NCBI GenBank assembly: GCA_022567775.1
Contig: JADFGH010000112.1
Span: 1-7,068 of the forward strand
DNA length: 7,068 nucleotides
DNA from: Pseudomonadota bacterium
GTDB lineage: Bacteria > Pseudomonadota > Gammaproteobacteria > Steroidobacterales > Woeseiaceae
Direction: 5' to 3'
This document shows positions 1 to 4,358 of the stretch, one piece after another (positions within the stretch are counted from its first letter, which is position 1; each line of letters opens with the position of its first letter). The notes beneath the pieces are model-generated. The model saw only the letters and a program-made list of their open reading frames with translations. It had not been told where the DNA came from and did not search any database. The position numbers and the translations under genes were made by a program.

Positions 1-27
1 ATAAACCTTTGGGCCAGCCCGACATTG

Positions 28-1395
28 ATGAATTTTCTTTCCCTGATAAATCTGGGGCGCCTCCCGGTGCTTGCCGTACTGTGGACCTCGGCCGCCGTTG
101 CGGACGATTTTCAAAAAGGCCTCGAGGCGTTCAACAACGAGGACTATGCGACGGCGCTCGCGGAGTGGATGCCACTGGCGGAGGACGGCGACCGCAATGC
201 CATGTACAACATCGGTCTCCTCTACGACGAGGGCCTGGGTGTGGAAGCAGACAAGGCAAGGGCACTGCAATGGTATCTCCCGCCGGCGGAGGACGGCGAC
301 GTCGCCGCCCAATTCAATGTGGCGACGATCTACGATTTTGGCCAGGGCGTTCCGGAGGACAATGAGAAAGCCCTCTACTGGTACACGGCGGCCGCAATGC
401 AGGCGGATGAGGAGGCTCAGTTCAACTTAGGCGTCATGTATGCAAATGGCGAGGGCGTCGAGATCGACCATCGCGAATCGTTGAAGTGGTACCAGTTAAG
501 CGCGGACCAGGGCCACGCGCCGGCGCAATACAACCTGGCTCACATGTATGATGTTGGTGCCGTGATTCCCGAGGATAATCACGAGGCGATGAAGTGGTAT
601 CTCGAGGCTGCGGAGCAGGGCGATGCCGATGCCCAGTACGCCATCGCGTTGATGCACGATACCGGTGACGGATTCATTGAGAACGACGTGCTCGCGATCC
701 AGTGGTACGAGCTTGCCGCCGAACAGGGCCTCCTGAACGCACAGTTCAATCTCGCGATCATGTATGACCTCGGCGAGGGCGTGCCTGAAGACAATGCGCG
801 GGCTATCAAATGGTATGAAGCGGCGGGTGAACAGGGACACCAGAACGCACAATTGAACCTGGGGCTCATGTACGAACATGGTGAAGGAACGGAAGTTGAT
901 CCTGGCCTGGCAATGAAATGGTATCGACGAGCTGCGGATCAGGGCCTCACGGCTGCGCAATATGCTGTCGCATTGATGTATGACGAAGGGATCGGCGTCG
1001 AAGAAGACGATGTTGCTGCGATCGCCTGGTATACGAGTGCTGCCGAACAGGGCGACGCTGATGCACAGAATAATCTTGGCGCCATGTACGACGCTGGCGA
1101 GGGCATTTCAGAAAATAAGGCCGAGGCCGTCAAGTGGTATTCACTGTCCGCTGACCAGGGTAATTCGATCGCACAAAACAACCTTGGTGCAATGTATTTC
1201 GCTGGCGAGGGCATCGAGGAAAACAAGATCGAAGCCTATAAATGGTTTTTTATTTCCGGTGAGCTTGGTAACGATGATGGCAGGGAAAACAGCCAGTATG
1301 CCGGCAAGTCCATGCGGCTCGGCGAAATTATGAAGGCAAAAAAGCTCGGCCGGGAATGGCTGGAGGAATTCGAAAATGGCAGTGCAGTTGAATAA
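28..1395 (+). CDS. Exported Sel1-repeat (SLR) protein, ten tandem repeats
   Basis: A 455-residue protein with an N-terminal Sec signal: a hydrophobic stretch at residues 8-24 ends in AVA, with cleavage likely before DD at residue 26, so a periplasmic location is expected. After a degenerate half repeat (DDFQKGLEAFNNEDYATAL), residues 54-413 are ten back-to-back 36-residue Sel1 repeats without any insertion or deletion. The pattern is G-x3-AQ-x-NL-x-x-MYD-x-GEG, then ED-x4-A-x-KWY-x3-A-EQ. The C-terminal tail (EIMKAKKLGREWLEEF) resembles the closing helix common in bacterial Sel1 proteins. Sel1 repeats form alpha-solenoids that bind proteins or peptidoglycan-associated partners; the partner here is unknown. 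I chose the ATG at 28 over an in-frame TTG at 25. No clear Shine-Dalgarno is visible, and the upstream region is cut off by the window edge. Family assignment is very secure; function is not known. Confidence 0.93.
   Translation: MNFLSLINLGRLPVLAVLWTSAAVADDFQKGLEAFNNEDYATALAEWMPLAEDGDRNAMYNIGLLYDEGLGVEADKARALQWYLPPAEDGDVAAQFNVATIYDFGQGVPEDNEKALYWYTAAAMQADEEAQFNLGVMYANGEGVEIDHRESLKWYQLSADQGHAPAQYNLAHMYDVGAVIPEDNHEAMKWYLEAAEQGDADAQYAIALMHDTGDGFIENDVLAIQWYELAAEQGLLNAQFNLAIMYDLGEGVPEDNARAIKWYEAAGEQGHQNAQLNLGLMYEHGEGTEVDPGLAMKWYRRAADQGLTAAQYAVALMYDEGIGVEEDDVAAIAWYTSAAEQGDADAQNNLGAMYDAGEGISENKAEAVKWYSLSADQGNSIAQNNLGAMYFAGEGIEENKIEAYKWFFISGELGNDDGRENSQYAGKSMRLGEIMKAKKLGREWLEEFENGSAVE
187..1266 (+). 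repeat. Ten tandem 108-bp coding repeats (Sel1 units)
   Basis: Ten in-frame units of exactly 108 bp encode Sel1 repeats 1-10 of the exported protein. The units match well at the protein level (AQ, NL, MYD, GEG, KWY and AEQ recur at fixed positions) but have diverged at the DNA level, so they look old rather than freshly amplified. The best-conserved pieces are the A-E-Q-G-D-A-D-A-Q blocks in units 5 and 9. Confidence 0.85.
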
Positions 1396-1422
1396 GATCA
1401 TTTTGGCCCCAGTAACCAGCAA

Positions 1423-1803
1423 ATGAACGGCATAATTCTGCGTACACTGATCATCATGCTGGGTCTTTTCCTGGCATCCTCCATTATCCCGGGCGTGCAG
1501 ATTACCGGCACCGGCAGCTTCATTCTTGCCGCTGTACTACTCGGGCTGGTCAACGCATTTGTTCGACCGATTGCATTCTTGCTCACGCTTCCCCTGACAT
1601 TCGCAACGCTGGGCCTGTTCCTGTTCGTGCTGAATGCCGCGATGTTTGGACTGGTCGCCGCGTTGCTTGACGGTTTTGTAGTCGCAGGTTTCTGGTCGGC
1701 AATTTTTGGTGCGATCATCGTTAGTCTTACGGGAACCATCGCATCGTGGTACATCGGGCCGAGCGGCCGCTACGAAGTCTTCGTCGTCCGACGAGATTTC
1801 TGA
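1423..1803 (+). CDS. Phage-holin-like family membrane protein (PF04020/YvlD type)
   Basis: A 126-residue, very hydrophobic protein with four predicted membrane segments at about residues 4-22, 31-54, 57-82 and 86-112, and a short basic C-terminal tail (RRDF). The block GLVNAFVRPIAFLLTLPLTF, followed by TLGLFLFVLNAAMFGL, is the signature of the PF04020 family (phage holin 4 superfamily, including Bacillus YvlD). Members are widespread in bacterial chromosomes with no phage nearby, and their role is poorly defined; envelope stress has been linked to YvlD relatives. It starts 27 bp after the Sel1 gene in the same direction, so the two are probably co-transcribed. No strong Shine-Dalgarno precedes the ATG. 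The family call is confident; a lytic holin function is not supported. Confidence 0.85.
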   Translation: MNGIILRTLIIMLGLFLASSIIPGVQITGTGSFILAAVLLGLVNAFVRPIAFLLTLPLTFATLGLFLFVLNAAMFGLVAALLDGFVVAGFWSAIFGAIIVSLTGTIASWYIGPSGRYEVFVVRRDF

Positions 1804-1817
1804 ATGCCGGCGAAGCC

Positions 1818-1842
1818 GCAGGAGCCCGGCCTGCCGGGCGAT
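1818..1842 (+). repeat. REP-like element 1 (GCAGGA lead, GC-rich hairpin)
   Basis: The lead GCAGGA is followed by a perfect 6-bp stem, GCCCGG (1824-1829) with CCGGGC (1834-1839), closed by the loop CCTG, then GAT. The lead-stem-loop-GA layout matches the REP elements at 1982-2006 and 6085-6108, although the lead tetranucleotide is GCAG rather than GTAG. It lies 14 bp after the holin-like stop codon and could also act as a factor-assisted terminator or RNA 3'-end stabiliser. Confidence 0.5.
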
Positions 1843-1875
1843 ATGCTTTCATCGGGAGCGGTTGATTGATGCTTC

Positions 1876-1921
1876 ACAAACATTGAAGGGCATGATCGAA
1901 ATTATGCCTTCCAATGTTTGT
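1876..1921. repeat. 46-bp imperfect palindrome (18-nt arms, 10-nt loop)
   Basis: The left arm at 1876-1893 (begins ACAAACATTG) and the right arm at 1904-1921 (ends CAATGTTTGT) are reverse complements at 16 of 18 positions. One difference is an A-C mismatch and the other a G-T wobble in plus-strand RNA. The loop is 1894-1903. It is far longer than the neighbouring REP hairpins and is AT-richer. There is no T run after it on either strand, so a classical terminator is not certain; a bidirectional terminator, a small palindromic mobile element or a remnant of one are alternatives. Confidence 0.6.
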
Positions 1922-1944
1922 CGCTGTGTGGGCCGAGCTCCTAC
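1921..1944 (-). repeat. Degenerate REP-like element 2, inverted orientation
   Basis: Read on the minus strand it begins GTAGGAGCTCG, identical over 11 bases to the REP at 1982-2006, then diverges so that its own inner stem is lost. The shared part lies in inverted orientation, so 1931-1944 can pair with 1982-1994 with one bulged base. This resembles the head-to-head REP pairs called BIMEs. Partly overlapping it, CTACGAGT (1941-1948) also pairs perfectly with ACTCGTAG (1964-1971), an alternative fold. Confidence 0.45.
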
Positions 1945-1981
1945 GAGTCATTTCCACAATTTTACTCGTAGAGGCCCGCCT

Positions 1982-2006
1982 GTAGGAGCTCGCCCCAGCG
2001 AGCGAA
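1982..2006 (+). repeat. REP element 3 (GTAG type)
   Basis: The conserved GTAG tetranucleotide within GTAGGA is followed by a perfect 6-bp stem, GCTCGC (1988-1993) with GCGAGC (1998-2003), a CCCA loop and trailing GAA. This is the classic layout of REP elements mobilised by RAYT (REP-associated tyrosine) transposases in Pseudomonas, Stenotrophomonas and relatives. It ends 17 bp from the stop codon of the GST-like gene. No RAYT gene is in the window. Confidence 0.65.
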
Positions 2007-2023
2007 TCACTATTGCCAACAAG

Positions 2024-2665
2024 TCAGGCCGCGTCTTTCGCGAACAGCGATGCCAGGATTGGCGCTGCTTCTTCATGCGTTCGCGCAATAGAAGGCCGCG
2101 ATTTCAGACGTTCCCAGTAAGCCGAGATATTCTTATGTTCTGCGAATGGTGCAACTTGTTCGGCATAGAACAGGCCGGGCGCGGCTGAGCAGTCGGACAT
2201 CAGGAATTCCTCACCGTTCGCATAGGGCTGCTGTCCTAATTCGCTCTCCATGAAGCTGTACATCGTGGCGATATGGAATTTGGCTTTTTCAATGCGCTCA
2301 GGATCCTGTTCGCTCTCCGGTTTCATTCCCTGGAACAACAAGGTAACAACTGCCTCGTTCAGATAGAGATCAAACACGCGGTCCTTGAAACGAATCCTGC
2401 GCCTGAAGTCTGCGTCACCTTTGATCAGTGTTGGTTCCGCCATCGGGTCGATGTATTCAACGATGATGCTTGATTCGGGAATGAGGTGGCCGTCTTCAAG
2501 CTGTAAGCAGGGGATTTTGCCCAGCGGATATACTTCGCGGTATTGCGCGCGGGCGTCTGCATCCATGAGGTTTACGATTTCAGAGTCGAAGTCGAGTCCT
2601 TTCTCGTACAAGGCGATAAGTACTTTCTGCGAGTAGGTTGAGATCGGGTTGTAATAGAGTTTCAT
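2024..2665 (-). CDS. Glutathione S-transferase family protein
   Basis: A 213-residue cytosolic protein, the usual GST length. The N-terminal thioredoxin-like domain (about residues 1-78) starts MKLYYNPISTYSQKVLIAL, with Ser9 or Ser12 in the usual catalytic position. It carries the cis-proline loop GKIPCL (Pro52) and the glutathione gamma-glutamyl-binding ES pair (Glu64-Ser65) in PESSIIVEYID. The alpha-helical C-terminal domain covers about 86-205 and includes the family helix with SDCSAAPGLFYAE. GSTs attach glutathione to electrophiles, or use it for isomerisation, dehalogenation or peroxide reduction; the class and substrate cannot be fixed here. A GAGGA Shine-Dalgarno (2675-2679) sits 9 nt before the ATG. 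The gene follows the AHSA1 gene by 35 bp and is probably the last gene of the ArsR operon. Confidence 0.88.
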   Translation of the reverse strand: MKLYYNPISTYSQKVLIALYEKGLDFDSEIVNLMDADARAQYREVYPLGKIPCLQLEDGHLIPESSIIVEYIDPMAEPTLIKGDADFRRRIRFKDRVFDLYLNEAVVTLLFQGMKPESEQDPERIEKAKFHIATMYSFMESELGQQPYANGEEFLMSDCSAAPGLFYAEQVAPFAEHKNISAYWERLKSRPSIARTHEEAAPILASLFAKDAA

Positions 2666-2684
2666 TGTTATTGGTCCTCGTGCG

Positions 2685-2702
2685 GGCCATCAGTTGATGG
2701 TC
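2685..2702 (-). other. Small hairpin between the AHSA1 and GST genes
   Basis: CCATCA (2687-2692) and TGATGG (2695-2700) are perfect reverse complements, extendable to 8 bp with one G-T wobble. The hairpin starts right at the AHSA1 stop codon and ends 5 nt before the GST Shine-Dalgarno. With no T run it is unlikely to terminate; it could protect a processed end or tune GST expression. It may also be chance. Confidence 0.3.
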
Positions 2703-3129
2703 AAAGCGCTTCTGACAAACGGGACAGGCAGCCCTCCCAGCCCTCGTTGTGCCGATCGCGCATATCGGTTTCGGGAAATCCTTCGTGCGTTAATGTGAGC
2801 TCGGTTTCCGCGTCACTGATGGCGCGAAAGTCGATGGTGACCCGGGTGATTATTTCGGAATCCGCCCATTTCCAGCTGAAAACCAGTTTCTCATTCGGCA
2901 CGACTTTCTCGTAGACGCCGCTTGGCGAGTACGTTTCGCCGTCCTGGTTCTGCATTACGATGCGATAGCTGCCGCCATCGCGTGCATCGACCTCCGCCAC
3001 GGGAATGGTCATGTCCTTGCCGGGACAGAACCATTTCTTCATGAGTTCTGCCGTAGTCCACATGGCGAATACGCGCTCGCACGAGGCGGGAAAGGTTCGC
3101 TTTAAAACCAGGGTAGTGCCTGCGTTCAT
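2701..3129 (-). CDS. AHSA1/SRPBCC-domain protein
   Basis: A 142-residue single-domain protein of the Activator of Hsp90 ATPase homologue 1-like family (START/SRPBCC fold, a hydrophobic-cavity fold). Family marks are RTFPASCERVFAMWTTAELMKKWFCP (residues 11-36), GGSYRIVM (52-59), the strand SGVYEKVVPNEKLVFSW (70-86) and the C-terminal block LTLTHEGFP, then H-x2-GWEGCL-x-RL (111-138). Despite the name, bacterial members have no shown Hsp90 role; they probably bind or process small hydrophobic ligands. The ATG at 3129 overlaps the repressor stop codon (ATGA) and has an AGGAG Shine-Dalgarno (3136-3140) at 6-nt spacing. An in-frame reading can extend to 3261, but the added residues lack family similarity and lie inside the repressor gene. 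Pairing of ArsR and AHSA1 genes is frequent in bacteria. Confidence 0.9.
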   Translation of the reverse strand: MNAGTTLVLKRTFPASCERVFAMWTTAELMKKWFCPGKDMTIPVAEVDARDGGSYRIVMQNQDGETYSPSGVYEKVVPNEKLVFSWKWADSEIITRVTIDFRAISDAETELTLTHEGFPETDMRDRHNEGWEGCLSRLSEAL

Positions 3130-3473
3130 TGCTTGCTCCTGACTTTGATTTCTTCTTTCTGCAACAGGTCTGACAGTGCCTCGAAGCGCGACTCCCAGAA
3201 CCTGCGATGGAAATTCAGCCAATCCTCCGCTGTTTTCAAGCCGCTGGTGGTCAGTGTGCATCGATGCTGCCGGCCGCTAATCGTTCTTTCGATCAGCCCC
3301 GCGTTCTCGAGAATCTTCATGTGCTTGCTGATCGCCGGCTTGCTGATCTCAAAGGGCGCGGCAAGTTCGCCGATGGTCGTCGAGCCCTGCGCAAGCCGCG
3401 CCAGGATGCCGCGACGGGTGCCATCGGAGAGTGCGAAAAAGACCTGGTCGAGTTGTTGGCTGGCTGGCGGCAT
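3126..3473 (-). CDS. ArsR-family winged-helix transcriptional repressor
   Basis: A 115-residue protein, typical for the family. The opening helix holds FFALSDGTRRGILARLAQG (residues 12-30). The helix-turn-helix follows at about 31-60, with the recognition helix in SKPAISKHMKILENAGL, then the beta wing (IERTISGRQHRCTL, 61-74). The C-terminal helix W-x5-RFWESRFEALSDLL (85-104) fits the dimer-forming helix of the non-metal subgroup that travels with AHSA1 genes. The metal-binding ELCVCD motif of true ArsR/SmtB sensors is absent and there is only one cysteine (Cys72), so arsenic or metal sensing is unlikely. It is first in the operon, followed by the AHSA1 gene with a 4-nt overlap, and most likely represses its own transcription through the palindrome just upstream. 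The inducer is unknown. Confidence 0.92.
   Translation of the reverse strand: MPPASQQLDQVFFALSDGTRRGILARLAQGSTTIGELAAPFEISKPAISKHMKILENAGLIERTISGRQHRCTLTTSGLKTAEDWLNFHRRFWESRFEALSDLLQKEEIKVRSKQ
3136..3140 (-). promoter_or_regulatory. Shine-Dalgarno AGGAG for the AHSA1 gene
   Basis: AGGAG on the minus strand lies 6 nt before the ATG at 3129 and inside the end of the repressor gene. It supports this start over the longer in-frame reading, and together with the ATGA overlap it suggests translational coupling. Confidence 0.75.
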
Positions 3474-3480
3474 GAGATTA

Positions 3481-3504
3481 ATAGTTAACCGATAGGTTAA
3501 CTAT
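3481..3504. promoter_or_regulatory. Probable operator of the ArsR-family repressor
   Basis: A perfect inverted repeat: arm ATAGTTAACC (3481-3490), spacer GATA, arm GGTTAACTAT (3495-3504). It starts 8 bp before the repressor's start codon and overlaps the -10 hexamer of the predicted repressor promoter. Size, symmetry and position fit a site for a dimeric winged-helix repressor. Binding by this particular protein is inferred from position. The site also lies 69 bp before the hydrolase start codon. Confidence 0.8.
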
Positions 3505-3528
3505 AGTGAGGTGCGACTTTGATTACAA
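3500..3528 (-). promoter_or_regulatory. Predicted sigma70-like promoter of the repressor operon
   Basis: On the minus strand, TTGTAA (3528-3523; 4 of 6 matches to the -35 consensus) and TATAGT (3505-3500; 5 of 6 to the -10 consensus) are separated by exactly 17 bp. Transcription would begin inside the operator, giving a short leader and a simple route to repression. Confidence 0.6.
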
Positions 3529-3573
3529 GCAATATCTGCCTAACATGGGGCACGGGACATGGCAGGGGGCACG

Positions 3574-4311
3574 ATGGCGATTCAGACACGGCAGGTCGAA
3601 TACAAAGATGGCGATATCCTGCTCGAGGCCTACATGGCATGGGACGATTCGAGCAATGACCACAGGCCCGGTGTCCTGGTCTCTCACGCCTGGGCAGGAC
3701 GCGGCGAATTCGAGGAAAGCAAGGCCGAACAGCTTGCTGAACTTGGCTACGTCGGATTCGCGCTGGACCTTTATGGCAAAGGGGTCAGAGGAGCCAACCC
3801 GAAACAGAACCAGGCGCTCATGCAACCGCTGCTCGACGACAGGGCCATGTTGCAGCGGCGCATGCATCTCGCGCTGGAGAACATCAGGAAGCAAAAGGAA
3901 GTGGATGCAGAGCGGATTGCCGCGATGGGATTCTGCTTTGGAGGTTTATGTGTGCTCGACCTCGTGCGGAGCGGGGCGGACATCCTGGGTGCCGCGAGTT
4001 TTCATGGACTTTTCAGTCCCCCGGGCAATACAGGCGGCAACAAGATCTCGGCAAAAGTACTGGTAATGCACGGCTGGGATGATCCGATGGCCACGCCAGA
4101 CCAGGTCTTGTCACTGGCCGACGAACTCACGGCGATGGAAGCTGACTGGCAGATTCACGCTTACGGGAACACGATGCACGCCTTTACCAATCCGGCCGCT
4201 GCCGACCCGGAAATGGGAACGGTGTATAACGCAGATGCAGATCGCCGGTCGTGGCAAAGCCTGCAACTTTTCCTGGCCGAAATCTTCCAACATTCCCTGG
4301 CCGATCATTGA
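3574..4311 (+). CDS. Dienelactone hydrolase family alpha/beta hydrolase
   Basis: A cytosolic 245-residue protein, typical for the family. The Cys-Asp-His catalytic triad is visible: Cys121 in the nucleophile elbow GFCFGG, Asp170 in HGWDDP and His202 in MHAFTNP. The early block VLVSHAWAGRGEFEESKAEQLAELGYVGFALDLYGKG (residues 34-70) is also characteristic, with the conserved Glu that orients the cysteine. Characterised dienelactone hydrolases open 4-carboxymethylenebutenolide in chloroaromatic breakdown, but most chromosomal relatives have unknown substrates; no other aromatic-degradation gene is present here. I prefer the ATG at 3574 (AGGGGG at 3564-3569, spacing only 4 nt) because MAIQTRQVEYKDGD matches the usual family N-terminus; the ATG at 3559 adds five residues and is possible. 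It is divergent from the ArsR operon and 47 bp ahead of the peptidase gene. Confidence 0.9.
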   Translation: MAIQTRQVEYKDGDILLEAYMAWDDSSNDHRPGVLVSHAWAGRGEFEESKAEQLAELGYVGFALDLYGKGVRGANPKQNQALMQPLLDDRAMLQRRMHLALENIRKQKEVDAERIAAMGFCFGGLCVLDLVRSGADILGAASFHGLFSPPGNTGGNKISAKVLVMHGWDDPMATPDQVLSLADELTAMEADWQIHAYGNTMHAFTNPAAADPEMGTVYNADADRRSWQSLQLFLAEIFQHSLADH

Positions 4312-4345
4312 TACAACAACAAGACTCAGCGGCGACGCTGAATGC

Positions 4346-4351
4346 AAAGGA
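4346..4351 (+). promoter_or_regulatory. Shine-Dalgarno AAAGGA setting the peptidase GTG start
   Basis: AAAGGA lies 7 nt before the GTG at 4359. It decides the start, because the GTG gives a short basic n-region and a correct lipoprotein signal, whereas the earlier in-frame GTG at 4251 lies inside the hydrolase gene. Confidence 0.75.
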
Positions 4352-4358
4352 TAATTTC

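Larger units (their letters stand above)
1804..2023. other. 220-bp convergent intergenic region rich in palindromes
   Basis: This gap lies between the 3' ends of the holin-like gene (plus) and the GST-like gene (minus). It holds no credible gene. It contains a REP-like hairpin at 1818-1842, a large imperfect palindrome at 1876-1921, a degenerate inverted REP at 1921-1944, a short inverted repeat at 1941-1971 and a well-formed REP at 1982-2006. One or more of these structures probably end transcription from both sides, but none is followed by a clear T tract. Confidence 0.7.
3478..3546 (+). promoter_or_regulatory. Candidate promoters of the divergent hydrolase gene
   Basis: Two weak plus-strand options exist. 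The first is TTAATA (3478-3483), an 18-bp spacer, then TATAGT (3502-3507); this places the operator across the spacer and -10 and would put the hydrolase under the same repressor. The second is TTGATT (3519-3524), a 16-bp spacer, then TAACAT (3541-3546), lying downstream of the operator. The sequence alone does not decide between them. Confidence 0.35.

Noticed and set aside
496..960. Long minus-strand open reading frame opposite the Sel1 gene (also 579-869 and 939-1226)
   Set aside because: It mirrors the repeats of the Sel1 gene on the opposite strand; the translation is itself a repeat artefact with no family resemblance.
1423..1803. Prophage remnant suggested by the holin-like protein
   Set aside because: PF04020 proteins are common chromosomal proteins, and no endolysin, structural or integrase gene is nearby.
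1804..2023. CRISPR array or tandem repeat array
   Set aside because: The palindromes differ in sequence and spacing; there are no regularly spaced identical repeats and no cas genes.
3130..3261. N-terminal extension of the AHSA1 protein up to 3261
   Set aside because: It overlaps the repressor coding region in another frame and adds residues unlike the family; the ATGA start has a strong Shine-Dalgarno.
3126..3473. Arsenic or metal resistance locus
   Set aside because: The repressor lacks the metal-binding cysteine motif, and no arsenate reductase or arsenite pump is present.
3506..4066. Plus-strand open frame of 186 codons overlapping the hydrolase in another frame
   Set aside because: The composition is rich in Arg, Ser and Trp with no family resemblance, while the overlapping frame has a full dienelactone hydrolase triad.
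4327..4340. Hairpin CAGCG/CGCTG between the hydrolase and the peptidase as a terminator
   Set aside because: The stem is only 5 bp, there is no T run after it, and it lies just before the peptidase ribosome binding site.
4251..4358. N-terminal extension of the peptidase starting at 4251
   Set aside because: It lies largely inside the hydrolase gene and would bury the lipoprotein signal; the GTG at 4359 has a good Shine-Dalgarno.
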